A DNA stretch of 64,000 nt from Cylicocyclus nassatus (lineage: Eukaryota > Nematoda > Chromadorea > Rhabditida > Strongylidae): assembly GCA_958299035.1 (NCBI GenBank), contig CATQJL010000112.1:57395823-57459822 (forward strand). Direction: 5' to 3'. Below the pieces are notes generated by a model. It was not told where the DNA came from, made no database searches, and worked only from the letters and a program-made list of their open reading frames with translations. Below, in pieces: positions 1 through 12,040 of the stretch. The position numbers and the translations under genes were made by a program. Position 1 is the first letter of the stretch, and the number at the start of each line of letters is the position of its first letter.

Positions 1-1290
1 TCCTTAACCAATTACACTTTTTTTGTTCCTCAACATTTGATGTAGCCAATTAATTACTGTTTGTTCGCTCCGCAATGTTTGTTTACTCAAATCGATTTTG
101 GCACACATTCACGTGTAATAGATAAAAATAAAGAAATAATGTAATATATCTAATAATAATATAATAAAATAATATCTACACGTGTAATAGATAGAAATAA
201 AGAAAATAAATCTCTTGTATGTTCTAAATCAAAGCTGCATTCGAAATTTAGCATGTAGAACATTTTTGGAGAAACGATTCGTATTAGTTTTCGAAGTTGA
301 ATTTGACATCAGCATTTGCAATGGTCCGTGGTATTCTCTACAGTATGACATCATGTGCTCAAAATCAATACTGTATATCACTGTATTCAAAAAGACTGCG
401 CAAAAAAAGTTGCGCATAAGAAATTTTGGAGAGCAGTGATGGTTCATTAGTTAGTAAAGGCGGTTCAGGCAATATGGATTAACTCTGCAATGGCTTGAAA
501 AAGGCTTTCCAATTATTAGCCACATACTCAGAAACTCGCGCTCTGAGTTCGGTCAGCGATCGTACTGCAAATATCGGTTAGGTGAAGAGCACGGACGGCT
601 ACGACTGTCTGCCGCCTGTGCAGAAAGGTCAGCCTCTAGCATGATTTGACATTGGACTGACATGATATGGGATACATTAACCATTCTCCCAAATTTCTCT
701 TGGTGCATGAAGTTCTCACAGTGTGCTGTTTTGTAAATGGCCATTTGCAACATGTAGAAATCTCAAAATTTTCATTTTCAATGAACTTCTCTTGAAGTTG
801 GGCACTATGTCTCTATGGAAGCAATTTTTAACTTCAGCGCTTCAATTAAGGAGATCAAAAAACGCTAAAGACCAAAAGTTTATTTTTATGGATAAAGTGT
901 TGAATCACCAGCTATAACCTTGCCTAGTGTGGCGGCGAAGGAATTAATGTCAGTCATCTTTGGAAATGAGAAATTGTTACCACCGTAAAACAATTTACAC
1001 ACGAGCATTTTTGTAGGCGTTGCAATTAACTTGACGCTAGTGACTAGAACAACACTGCAGATGTAAAGAAAGCTAGGAGGAAGTTCAGAATCATGGTTCT
1101 GTCATTTGTGGAAACCTAGTTGAAGAAGAAAAAATGGAACATTGTTTACCACTGCTGTTGATAAAAGCAGTTCTTAGGTACCCCCTACTACCTATTTGGC
1201 GGACCACTTGCAACGGCTTAGAATCTGCAGGCGGACCAATAATGAGTGAAGTGAATTCTCCGAAAGCTTGCGAGCTCATGCAAGTCGTCC
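1..1290. other. AT-rich stretch with no gene seen
   Basis: No coding signal was recognised. The only structure is a short direct repeat: the segment at 111-139, beginning ACGTGTAATAGATA, recurs at about 180-208, separated by an AT-rich (TAATAA)-like run. Confidence 0.5.
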
Positions 1291-1292
1291 TC

Positions 1293-1448
1293 TAAGGCCT
1301 CGGACAGAGTTCACGTTGTATTTCGGTTGATAGTTAGTCACGATTAGTCGTGTTAGAAAAATCAACCGAAATACAAGAAGATCGGCATGCAGTGAACTCG
1401 TAATAATTGTCTTGTAGCGATTCAATCACGTGACTCTGTCCTAGGCCT
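1293..1448. repeat. Foldback element
   Basis: An outer arm containing AGGCCTCGGACAGAGT near 1293 is answered in inverse by ACTCTGTCCTAGGCCT near 1431-1448. An inner arm, TGTATTTCGGTTGAT near 1319, is answered by ATCAACCGAAATACA near 1358-1372. This nested inverse symmetry is typical of a small MITE. No target duplication was identified. Confidence 0.5.
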
Positions 1449-1989
1449 AATACGGTAGCAAAGTCTCATTTGGAATTGAATATCTCAATTGTGAGTGCAC
1501 ACCATCCATTGCCACTTTTTCGGTATTCGTCGAGCTCCCACTAAATTGGCTTAGATGCTGCCTTCGTGGTGGAAGTGCAAGCGATGGAATTTGGATTGAA
1601 TTCTGTTCAGAAATCGACCCTCAGTTGAATGTCATTTCTAAACCTCAACATTTTTGCTATCTACTCTACCATGTGCAGTTTTGTTTAAGATCTGTAAAGA
1701 AATCTACATTCTCTAGAAAGTTCTCTGAAAATCCCACATGTTTTAGGCTGAGGGCAGTCAGATACGCTGATGTTAAAGGAGGTTTCCACTCATACGCTGC
1801 ATTGTTAACACCAAAACGTAAGTACAATTCTTTTTGTTTTGATATAAAAGCAACTCTACCGCAGGCACGGGATGGCAGCATAGCTTTGTGGTCTAAAATC
1901 CTTAACGCATCATATACCTCCTTCAGCATCTTCTGCTGCACCAACTTTTGTAGTCAATTGGCTTCAGAATGCGGCAAGAACACCCTCAT
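1447..1989 (-). CDS. Possible two-exon gene fragment, function unknown
   Basis: On the minus strand an open frame runs from an ATG at 1989 down to 1670. It is broken only by a TGA at 1956-1954. Its composition is protein-like (KEVYDALRILDHKA, SAYLTALSLKHVGF). A GT donor at 1669-1668 leaves phase 2, and an AG acceptor at 1542-1541 joins in phase to 1540-1447, which reads TNTEKVAMDGVHSQLRY and then a TAG stop. I do not recognise the family. The in-frame TGA means it is a pseudogene, contains a short unrecognised intron, or is partly chance. The last bases of the putative terminal exon overlap the foldback at 1293-1448, which weakens that exon. Confidence 0.25.
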
Positions 1990-2040
1990 GTTAAACACCC
2001 TTAAAGTATCCTGTTTTCTAGGATGAGACTTATGCCATGA

Positions 2041-3004
2041 ATGCGACGGAATTTCATTTTTCGTTTTATTTCATTTCATTCAATACGCTAAAGGCGTTCC
2101 AAAAAAATTTAACAATGGATTAGAACTGCAAAAACGAAAAGAACTTTTCATCTCATCATCACCATCCAGCATCAATCAAAGTAATACATTTGAAAGGAGG
2201 AAATCTGTCTCATGTTTGCTATGCAAGTGTCAATGTCAAGCTGTGCTAACGATTGTATGAAGATGGCTCCTCGTTTGTCATCAAAACAACAAATAGTACT
2301 CTTCATGAGCAACGAAAACAAAGGTAGCGCTGGCATGTATGATGGCTAGCCTGCCCACCCAATCTACTGGGAGAGCTCTAATACTCTAAAAAGCCGAGTC
2401 GTAGATACTGCATAGCATTAGATAACATAGGAGCGAAGCTTGAAAATCTGATTTTCAAGGGTCGACTTGATTTATTGAACAGATAAAAAGCGGGTTTGTA
2501 AGAGTTTTGACAATGAAGGGTTTGTAACAACAAAAAGCTTCATCATCGCTCCAACGTCGATCTAACCCAGGTCAGAAAATCTAGCTAACATTTAATTGAT
2601 TACACACTACCGATGACTGACGCGCTGCCAGAACCGACGTAGATAACTAAGCCAAATTAAGCTCACAGAAAAAATAAAAGCGTTTTTAGTCCAAATGGGT
2701 TTCCAAATGAGCCCATACCACTTTGAAGAGCATTGCACGATGGCTCCACTGTCTTCATTATCTTCCAAGCGCCTCTGGACGGCGAGTTATGACCGTGTTC
2801 CCGAATCAGGGTACGATTTAGTGTTACAATCTTTCCAGCGCTCAGATAAAGCAACGCTAAGTATTAGCATATTAGGCAAATTGTGTCTATTGCATGCGCT
2901 GCTCCGATACTCGACACTGGACCATTTGGGCAGGTTTGAGGGATTTTGTTCCCGGTTTTGGTTCTTTTTGACCTGAAAAACGTTCATTACTCGACGTCTA
3001 GAGG
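2041..3004. other. No gene or clear repeat recognised
   Basis: AT-rich sequence with only short open frames on both strands, none protein-like. Nothing else was supported. Confidence 0.4.
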
Positions 3005-3110
3005 AGCTGAGCAGATAAAGTAGGCAGATTTAAAATCAATGTGCAGTGCTCTCCAAAGCAGCATGGGTCCCATCACAGAAGAGCCACTTCGACTAAATAC
3101 CCTTCCCTTG
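3005..3110. repeat. Fragment: right end of a Harbinger-like MITE
   Basis: The segment contains the subterminal motif GCCACTTCGACT and ends TTCCCTTG followed by TTA. These match the right ends of the complete elements at 14058-14519 and 48152-48598. The left half was not found. Confidence 0.35.
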
Positions 3111-3657
3111 TTAGCTCAATACAAAGAAACAAGAAAAGAAACTTGCAGGAAGAGATAAAAAGAGAAGAAAGAAAAGCATTGACAAGGAAACAAAGGTTCA
3201 AGAAAACTTGCTACGGCCAAACTGAAAAGCTGCTTTATAAAACTAAAACTGAATTAAACTTAAATGAGAGGAAAAAATCAGCAGGGATACGGCCACAGTA
3301 CAAAATGTTAGGATAAAAATTTTCAACAAGTTTTTTTTCGAAACCAACTATCTCAAGTACCAACCACCAGGGTTGACCGATTAAACCAGCGTCAGAACAG
3401 TAGAAAACACAACAATAACATCAGGTCATAACATCAATCCATTCTCCGACTCATCAGAGATTTTGAGCCTATTATTTTAATACGTTCAATCTGTGCCGTA
3501 GTATCTTCTTTTGGCATATTTCGAAGCTGACAGTGTAGGGCCATTTTTGTAGAGATTTGAAGAGCGTTTTTGATTTTTTTTGCATGGGGGATTCCAAACC
3601 TGGGAACACTTATCGATATCAGGAAGTATGCATGCTTTATACAATCAGGAACAACCA

Positions 3658-4490
3658 GTGGCCGTATTCATCAACGAACCCTGAGGGTTAAGCTTACCCT
3701 GGTTTGTTTAACCCTCAGGGTTCATTAGCCGTATCCATCAACCATAGGCTAGGGTTTACCACGGAGCGCGATCTACCCGTATCGATCAACGAACCTGTGG
3801 CCGTATTCATCAACCCTGAGGGTTAAACTAACTCTGGAAGGTTAAGGCATCATACGCGTGCGCTATGCAAACTCACATCACAGAATACCTAAGTACGGGC
3901 TAAATTTACTTTATACTTCTATTCTTTCACTGTTATAGTAGTATAGTCAACGAATAAGCTTCCAACACTAGTTTTTATAATACATCTCTAACATATTTGT
4001 GCAGCATCCAATTACAGCGTGAGTCTATTTTCATGTGTGCAATTGTGCCGTGTAAGTTCTACTTTTGCGCAGTCGGTTTTATACCGGGCTTGTGCTACTC
4101 TTTTAGGGGTCAATGCGTGTTATTATAAAGGGGTTCTTCTGTTTTGGCAATTGTCAGAGTGGAATGCCATTTTTCCTCGTCGCATTCATTTGTCACCAAA
4201 GTTAGAATTCTTTTTCTCGCGAAGTTAGTGATTCATGTACTTCGAATATGAACATAAAACGAAGTCGAAACTAAATACTATAACAACAACCAATACTAAA
4301 TACTACAATACTCGTTGATCGTTTTCCATAAATTATTAGATGCGAGTAAATGTTTGTATGAAGTGTTAGGGTAGAGTTAACCTTGCTCTGAGCTAGGGTT
4401 AAATTAACCCTAATGAATCACGTAAGTTTAACCCTCCAGGGTTAGTTTAACCCTCACGGTTGGTTGATGAATACGGCCACAGATCTTTGA
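3658..4490. mobile_element. GTGGCCG-family DNA element, composite
   Basis: It begins GTGGCCGTATTCATCAACG at 3658 and ends GTTGATGAATACGGCCAC at 4490. A second start of the same kind lies at 3797, so the unit is probably a partial copy joined to, or invaded by, a fuller copy (3797-4490). The interior holds repeated inverted AACCCTGAGGGTT motifs. There is no transposase. The same termini bound a 158 bp foldback at 53020-53177, which shows that the family moves. Confidence 0.65.
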
Positions 4491-4969
4491 CCGACAAATA
4501 GGCTGTAAGGACAGTATCATAACACAATTTCTCAAAATACAAAAAGGAGCGCCTGCTGACATTTAGAGAACTGGAATTCAGACAAATACGACTGCGCGAT
4601 GCTCACCACTTATCTTTTCATGGAAATGAAGTGCAGTATGCATGGCGTGATGTCCTTCATTATGATGTCGTCTTTTGTAAACTGTTACGGTGCACACTAC
4701 GCCCGACACCCCTACAATTTTTCTTAAAACACCTTCCAGCGTAACAGACTGTTGAAATGTGTACTACTAATAAATACACAATCAAACCAAAAGACATAAA
4801 AACCAAAAGAAGTCGATGAAAATGCAAGGTTGCAGTCTTACAAGCCATTGAACAGCGATGGCGTGCTATATGCACATTGGGCTACAAATGACGCGACGTT
4901 AACTTGTTGTTATGAGCATATATCTGTATTCTGCCACCTAGAAAATAAGAATAAAAGAGCAGGTTAGCC
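4491..4969. other. No gene or clear repeat recognised
   Basis: Only short shadow-like open frames are seen here. Confidence 0.4.
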
Positions 4970-5176
4970 AGATCTCGACTAATGCCCTTCCACCTCTACA
5001 ATACGGTCGTAGATGCGGCATTCCCCTCCAGGGTCGGGCCAGACTTGCGCGGCGTACGCATATGTGCATGAAGTTATCGGACGTACCGCTGCCGCCGCGC
5101 AGTCTGGCCCGATCCGTGAAGCGGAATGCTGCACCTACGACCGTAATGTAGAGTGAAAGGGGATTAGTTGAGATCG
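4970..5176. repeat. Foldback of the GCGTACGC-rich family
   Basis: Two arms of about 95 bp are inverse complements, from ATCTCGACTAATGCCC on the left to GATTAGTTGAGAT on the right. The centre is GC-rich, with GGCCAGACTTGCGCGGCGTA answered by CCGCGCAGTCTGGCC. Related centres occur at 13930-14050, 18960-19075 and 37427-37575. Confidence 0.6.
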
Positions 5177-5231
5177 ATTGATTGAACTGTTCCAACCGAA
5201 ATGAACCGCGCATTGCCATCTTGCTTTATTA

Positions 5232-6091
5232 GGGTGATTGGTAAAACATGGGGCAGCTTGATTTTCATCACACTTTGAGGTTTTTTGGTTTCACCAACAA
5301 CAAGAAGGCTGCAACTAAAACGTCGCTTACATGACCGACCTTCGCCTATTCTAGCAACGCGTTACCGGTCCTCTCTCATATTCGTGCGCGATGCGCCATA
5401 AAGAACTCATACAGGGTTTTTGGAACATCGCTCATTCTTGCGCTGCTATACCGTAAAGTCGTAAAGCAGATGACACATCATTCAAAGCTCCTTATGCTCT
5501 TTCAAACAATATATTAAACATACAGGATTTATTTCTATATTTAAGTAAAAAAAACGAAATACCTGAAAAATCGCGATTTTTTGGCGCAATAAAAACCAAA
5601 AAATCATGTTTTGCCTTATATTTTCCAAAGGTAGACAAAATCTGAGGTAATCTGAATATGGATGGATAGAGCGTAGAAAGCTCTACCAGATGGTACTTAG
5701 AAAACATGTGTTCGTCTGCAAAAAATTGAATAACGCGGATCTTTGTTCTCGAAGCTGCAAATGGCCATATATCCCGTCTTTGAAAGTTGACGCCATTAAG
5801 CCGTCGTGGGTTTAGTGACTTTCCCACCACCCACTCCAGCAGTGGTACTTAGGGTGTCTCACATGTTTCACTGCGCAGATACTGCCCAAAATTTATAATT
5901 TGTCAAAGTGACTAACTTTGCATTTCAGCCACGATAAAAATTATCACGCATGTAAATGATCTTATATAGGTATTTTCTGGAAGAGAATAATTTATTCTAA
6001 CATTTATCAAAATTTGGAAGTTTAACCACTTTTCTTTTTACAGAAATCTACAGTTATTCTCTAAGTGCCCCATTTTTTACCGATCACTTCA
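5232..6091. mobile_element. Non-autonomous Tc1/mariner-type element
   Basis: The terminal inverted repeats are GGTGATTGGTAAAACATGGG on the left and, read in reverse, AGTGATCGGTAAAAAATGGG on the right. A TA dinucleotide abuts both ends (5230-5231 and 6092-6093), as expected for Tc1/mariner insertion. The interior has open frames of up to about 110 codons on the minus strand, but I recognise no DDE transposase motif. It is therefore read as a deletion derivative. Confidence 0.55.
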
Positions 6092-6258
6092 TAGTTCGAG
6101 TACTACTTTCTTAAGCAGAAAGCTACGAATTTGAATATATTGGTCAAGAAAAGTAAATAGGTATTACTTAATGCCATCCATTTCACATCAACAAAAAACT
6201 CAGAGTCTGGAGAGAAGATTTTCTACCACTAAGCTTCCATTCTTTCAGGTAATGAGCT

Positions 6259-6444
6259 TTGACTGCATGCATACTTACCACAATAACACCAAAAGGTATC
6301 AAATTCCGTTGTATTTTGGTAATTGGGAGTTTGCTAATTGGTGCACTTTATCTACTCGCTCAGTATTATGCAAATAAAACACTTATCGAGCACAGAAGTC
6401 CGGTGCGAACAGAGAGGAAACTCGCAACACTTTTCCAAATCTGA
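6259..6444 (+). CDS. Possible exon with one transmembrane segment
   Basis: An open frame without an ATG encodes one strongly hydrophobic stretch (ILVIGSLLIGALYLLA) followed by a polar tail. This resembles the signal-anchor of a type II membrane protein. It lies upstream of, and on the same strand as, the methyltransferase-domain gene at 12 kb, and could be an early exon of it or a chance frame. The polypyrimidine acceptor TTCTTTCAG at 6240-6248 is not in frame with it. No homology is recognised. Confidence 0.18.
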   Translation: MTACILTTITPKGIKFRCILVIGSLLIGALYLLAQYYANKTLIEHRSPVRTERKLATLFQI

Positions 6445-8718
6445 AGTTGGAAAAGCGTGCCACCCTTGAAGACAGCCATCCGAGAAGTGGAGGGTAACAG
6501 GCTTCTGCAGCAGTATATAGTAGGAAGCTAGTGAAGCGGCAATTGAAACTGCGGCGAAAAAGGGGGTTTTCGAAGCTAATTGCTACAAAAGTAAGCCGGC
6601 CTTCAAACTGAATGCCGCCAAACCATCAATTTCATGTTGCAAGCAAGAGTGCGGATTGTTACTGTTATGACTTAGAGTCTCGTTCGCGGACTTTGCTCTA
6701 CTTCCGAATACAAAAGGACTAGCCCTCTCTAAACATTTTTGCGCTTTCAAATCTATCCTTCAAATGAACGAAGAAGCCCCGTGGGCAGAAAGTTTTTATT
6801 TGATAGTTTTTTGGGGCCTGCCTTGAAAAAAATTAGATCAATTCAAGTGACCAAAACTTAGCTATTTTTCCCATGCCACCGGGGAGCAAAGACGCTCGCA
6901 TAGTGAATATTGTTAATATCCTGACAAATAAGCAGAACAAAATCCCCTACTGCTGACGTTTTTTTGTTGACATATACGATGCTTTAGACAGTATCAGCAC
7001 GTACACAAACCGAACAGTAACACAGCATGCTCTATTTATGTAAAAAACTTGAAATTTTACACATTCAAATAAAGTCGTCCTCACTCGCTACTCGCCAGGT
7101 TGATAAATTCGAATATGAACTAAGGGCGGACCTATTCTGATAGAGCACGACGTCCTCACCTCCACTTCAATATAAACATGTTTTCTTTCTGTTTTTCTTC
7201 GTTTTGACCAATGTTTCTTGTATTTTAATAACGTTCATGATTAGGGTTTGACGTTTCTGCTGTCGTTTAGCAATTTATCATACTGCTATGCTCGTTTTGT
7301 CAACGCTACTCTCAAGTAATCTTAAAATAACAATGTAGAGGGGGTCTCATGTAACGTGACTTATTAAAGCAACACTTAAGCACATGTTATTTACCAAAAA
7401 GATATGTACAAGCAAGAATCTATAATTTCCATTGTCTCAAGCTTACCTAAACTCAGAATAACTGAGTACAGCAGTATAAAATTTATATAACAGCAACAAA
7501 GTCATCATTTTTGTATACAGACTATGTCAAAACACAAGAATCACCGTCTATACGAAGAAAAACCAAAAGGTTGGATTAAATTGAGGGCCCGTGGTGCCGC
7601 GCTCTACCGCAACGGCCTGCACCAGTTAAAATTCGAATTCATCTACAGGCGACTAGTGGGATGAGGACGACTATATATAAAACAAAATTAACGAAGCGAG
7701 GTGAAGACTTCTTATGTACATATATATATATCTATAATAAAGCGCTAGAGATGACTCATGCATGTAAGATACCCCTCCCCCTTCGTGGTCGCGATTCGGA
7801 TGTCAACAACTTTGTCGTTATGTGCCGGTGCAGGTGCACCGACTGTGTCTCGTGATGGTTTGGCCCTGTCTTAGGTGATGTTGATCGAGAAGCCCAACCA
7901 GTAAAGTGATTTGCTAGACAAGCTAAATGCTGGGAAGGGGGAAGGCTACTTATCGTTATGCATTATATTACTATTACTATATCGCAGTGCGAGCAGCAAC
8001 GCGAGTCCGGATGGCTTCCGCTAGCAAGGTTTTCGAGTTTCGGAAAACATCAATCAATAGAAAGCATATTGAATGAGGTACAAAAATCATTGTGAGCTGA
8101 AGGAAAGCAAGATGAAGGTTCCCAACGCTGGAAGTACGCGAAGGCAAAGATATACGCACGCTTCCAAGCAAATCAAAGATCAAAGCTTAGAGCGGTCCTG
8201 ACAGGGGAACTCAAGAGTAGTTTTTGGGATGTAATCGAAAGGTAAACGAAAACTAGCAAAATATGGCGCAAACATTTTGATATTGCTAAATTTACATATT
8301 GATAAATTTAGGGACATGCAGAAATTTTTAATGAAAGGAATGAGTGTCAGGTGTTTCCTAGCTTAAGGGGGCCGGAGACGTTCCCGCATGGTTTTTCGAA
8401 AAACATTCATTTGGGGGAAATTAAGTAATAAAAAAGCGGAAAGTGGGTTGGAAAGTTGAGATTACTCTCGCTGGGTATACATAAATTTTGATAAAAATCT
8501 AATCTGAAAACCTCAAAAATATGATTAGTGCGGCACATTTTGGATATATAAGGAACTAGAGAAACGTGGAGATTTTTTAAAGGGAACTTTTCGGAAAGAA
8601 AACAAAATATGCTCATGCCTTCAGGGCAGGGGAGGGGGGATTGAAAACACGGAGGGGGGGGGGTGCAACGCAGTGTGACAGAAGAGCTTTCAATTTCTTC
8701 CAAAAACTTTTGATGACT
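6445..8718. other. No gene recognised
   Basis: Open frames are short and not protein-like. Around 7780-7835 is a diverged copy of the segment at 9210-9260 (shared TCAACAACTTTGTCGTT-like core followed by a GTGCAGG-type core), so part of this stretch is repeat-derived. Confidence 0.4.
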
Positions 8719-8844
8719 TACAATACCGCTCACATTTTTTGAAAAAAAGACGCGAATGTATGGACATGTATGGACATGTACGGACATGTCCGTACATGTC
8801 CATACATTCGCGTCTTTTTTTCAAAAAATGTGAGCGGTATTGTA
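8719..8844. repeat. 126 bp near-perfect palindrome
   Basis: The left arm begins TACAATACCGCTCACA and the right arm ends TGTGAGCGGTATTGTA. Pairing base by base gives only two mismatches, both near the centre, and effectively no loop. The central part also carries direct repeats of TGGACATGTA. In single-stranded form it would make a hairpin of about 60 bp. It may be a MITE or a palindromic duplication; no target duplication is visible. Confidence 0.9.
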
Positions 8845-9120
8845 GATGGCATACTTTTAGTCCAAGTTGCACAATCAGCAGATTTGGCTATTTAAGACCC
8901 ACCAATATGTCTTGCAAAAGCTGTAAATCCCATATGCCAAACATTTAGGGAGATAAGAAAAGCTCTGCTGTATATTTCATTCACATCAACATGTAAAACC
9001 CATAGAAATTTCACTTACTTCCCGTTTTCGCTATTAGCAGATGTTTGCAGACACTTTTTGACTAACCCTAAGAAGAAACAATGTGCCGAACTTCTACGTA
9101 TATCCCCTTTCACACAGGGG

Positions 9121-9157
9121 CCAGGCCGAAGTGCCGCGAAGCGGCACTTCGGTCTGG
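9121..9157. repeat. GC-rich hairpin
   Basis: CCAGGCCGAAGTGCCGC is followed by a GAA loop and its inverse GCGGCACTTCGGTCTGG, with one mismatch in 17 pairs. No T-run follows, and nothing indicates a function. Confidence 0.8.
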
Positions 9158-9240
9158 TCTACAATAAAGCGCACGGTATCTCTCTCTGAAACTTCTCCCC
9201 CCCCCCCCCCTCGTGAGACGTCAACAAGTTTGTCGTTGCG

Positions 9241-9488
9241 TGCCGCTGCAGGCGTACAGGGTTGATGACTCATCACTATGCCAGTGATGTCCGATCTAGA
9301 CGATGTTGATGACTTAACCTTCAGAGTGCAGGCAAAAAGTTAAAAGCTGTAAGCGGTAACATGCCGCTGCAGGCGTACAGGGTTGATGATTCATCATTAT
9401 GCCATGATGTCCGATCTAGACGATGTTGATGAAAACCCTAACCTCCAAAGTGCAATCTCAAAAAAAGCTAAAAGGTGTAAGCGGTAAC
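9241..9488. repeat. Tandem duplication of about 121 bp
   Basis: Two adjacent units start TGCCGCTGCAGGCGTACAGG at 9241 and 9362. Both contain GATGTCCGATCTAGACGATG, and they end with similar TAAGCGGTAACAT segments. They differ by a few substitutions and small indels. The preceding 9197-9210 is a C-run. Confidence 0.9.
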
Positions 9489-9719
9489 ATCGATTGATTG
9501 TATCTTCACAATACGATGTCTCTATTTTCACATTGCAGCAGCACCTCTACTCGAGTCATCGGAACAGGTCAGCTATCAATTCCTTTCTCATTTAGCATTT
9601 TCTAAGAAGAAACAATTCAATCATGTGAACGAAAACCTGTGCAATCATGCTTTTTGAGCAAAATCGCACATTTCGAAAAATCGTCTATAAGAATGGGCAT
9701 CTGTTAACAAAGATAAATT

Positions 9720-10850
9720 TTGGTACCTTGCTCATCACTACCATTTGTTTCTAAACTGCAAAATAGTGAGCTGCAGTTTTTTTTTGAAAAAATATTTCCA
9801 CTTCTGTGATTTTCAAACGAATCCACAACCGTTACATAATTTCCCTATTTATTTTATATTTGGAAAACATCACATGTCCTAATCGACATATAATTCTTCT
9901 ACAGAAAGTTGCAGTTATAGTCTAAAGTGCTTCTCAAGCGACCATCACCCGAATTGTCAAGTTTTTGATTTTCCATTCCAATATCAAATCAGTCTGTAGT
10001 TTTCACAATCTCAGCCGATTTCACTATTATATATAACCCTAGATTGCCTCTCTCTTTGGGTTTGTTTTCCAAGAGATCGACTTACCTAGTATCTACTCAT
10101 CACCACCATTCGCCTTCTAAAATACAAAATATTGAGCTGCAATTTGCTACAAAACATATCCAGTTTTGTGATTTTCTTCAGTCTTTCCAAAATCAAATCT
10201 GTAATTTTCACGATCTCTGCCGATTTCACTATCACGAATAATGTTCAGAAATAGAGTTACCAAGCTGTTCGTTTTCGCTCCCAAAAGCCAGTTATTTTGT
10301 GCTTTACTCAACGTATAATCCTCCTTTAGAAAGTTGCAGTTTTTGTGTAAAATGCTTCTCAAGCACCTATTCGAAAAAAAATCACCTGTTAAAAAAATTA
10401 TCAAGTTTTATCCATTCCAAAGTCAGTCGATTCCTTAAGTCTCAAACAATCTCAACCGATTTCACAATAAACTGTTTGAATCGCGTCTTTTTGAAAATTA
10501 AATCTCTGTCATCTCGAGTTTCATGACCTTTTCAAGAAAGTGCAATTTTTGCATTCTACTCATCTCTACCATCTGCATTCTAAAGAGGATATATCGAACT
10601 GCAATTTCTTGGAACAAAAAACGTTTGAGGCAAAAAAACAAGCCCAAGTCTATGAATTTCCACAAACCTTAATATCTCTCATAAATTCTTCAACAACCAC
10701 ATGTTTAATGACAAGCATCAGCCTATTTTATAGCTTTGAATCCTTTTTTTTAAGAAAGTTGCGACATAAATCTGTATTCAGAAATGGAGTTATTGAGCTG
10801 TTCGTGCTCCCAAAAGCCAGTAACTTTGTAATCACATTCCTCAAATGACT
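9720..10850. repeat. Degenerate tandem block with units of about 360-460 bp
   Basis: Related landmarks recur in the same order. CTCATCACTACCAT followed by GAGCTGCA is seen near 9730, 10094 and 10556. AGAAAGTTGCAGTT followed by CTTCTCAAGC is seen near 9900 and 10330. GAGCTGTTCG or AAGCTGTTCG followed by CTCCCAAAAGCCAG is seen near 10260 and 10795. The copies are strongly diverged and non-coding. The open frames inside are AT-rich and not conserved between units. Confidence 0.55.
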
Positions 10851-11093
10851 TGCTCCAAATTTTTGGTATGCTTTCCAAAATATTCTCCCCACTTCAAAAA
10901 TCTCTTATGCATCCTCAGGGGTGTACTATCAGAATCGAAACTTTTCTCCGTGTCTTTGCTCACGTTATCTCACTGTTGTAGACATCAGCAGAGAGTACTG
11001 TTTCGTACTATAACACATGAAATTCACTTATGTGAAACGGATTACAAGCTTTTTCCCGAAACATGAAAATTATTAATGTTGCAGTCAGATGAA

Positions 11094-11257
11094 CTACAAA
11101 CGTGATTCACTTGAACCATGGTCATTTTGTTATAAAGCGTTCTCATCTAAACTATAGCAGATAGAATTGCTTTCCCTACAAATGTGATTCACTTGAACCA
11201 TGGTCATTTTGTTATAAAGCGTTCTCATCTAAACTATAGCAGATAGAATTACTTTCC
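11094..11257. repeat. Tandem duplication of 82 bp
   Basis: Units at 11094-11175 and 11176-11257 begin CTACAAACGTGATTCAC and CTACAAATGTGATTCAC and are otherwise nearly identical through ATAGAATTGCTTTCC or ATAGAATTACTTTCC. Only two differences were counted, so the duplication is recent. Confidence 0.95.
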
Positions 11258-12040
11258 AATAAAATGTGAAGAAAATAAAACATCCAATCAAGACAGTACC
11301 GCTTAGACAACTTTTTGCGGCGACTCGCTGGACCATTCTATTGATTTATTGATATTTGGCATAAGAATGAGTTCTCGACATCGGCTAACAAGTCATTTCC
11401 ATGATTTCTTGTAAACATTAGCAGTAGAGTTCATTCGATTTTCGCGGTAGGAAGGATGCGGTGATTCAAGACGAGCCTACAGTGGGTGAGTTACTTTGAT
11501 GCAGAAGACCATTACAGCGCAGCGTAATGGCTAGGTGGGAAGGGGAGGTGGAGTGGGGGGGGGCGAGAAGGGGCTGGAGCAAGCATCAGCTGAAAACCCG
11601 GGCTAAACCGGGAAAATCAGCTAGTATTACATGTAAACTCGTAATTGGAGAGACTGATCAGGATCAAAAGCAGAACCTGTTTTACATCAAGAAGTAAAAA
11701 AATTTCAAGTATATTAGCTTACGTTTTTATAACCTTAAGAAAAAATACAGTATAAATGTTTTTGTTTATCAGCTTGCATGGTCACCACCATCAATGGTTT
11801 CTGCTTAAAGCATCACTACGCAGTGCATTATCTTCTCTGATCATTCATAAGAGCAAAGCCTCTGACAATCGTGCTTTAGTGAAGGATGAACATACGAATG
11901 CAGTAAGAAGTAAACAAAGTATAATAAGCAGCAAAATCAACGCATATATAGGCTCAGCGTTAATCTAGTCTTTAATGCAAACAAAACCTTCATTTCTCTT
12001 TCATTCATGCTTATGAAAAGTTACTTTTATTGTGTTACAG

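Noticed and set aside
3041..3316. Lysine-rich 91-codon frame
   Set aside because: Begins within a MITE right-end fragment and continues in A-rich sequence; no evidence of a gene.
5492..5830. 112-codon minus-strand frame inside a TA-flanked element
   Set aside because: Considered as a transposase remnant, but no DDE motif or helix-turn-helix is visible.
8690..8948. Mirror-image small proteins on opposite strands
   Set aside because: They are the two strands of the 126 bp palindrome.
9241..9488. CRISPR-like or minisatellite array
   Set aside because: Only two long adjacent units without spacers in a eukaryotic context; a simple tandem duplication.
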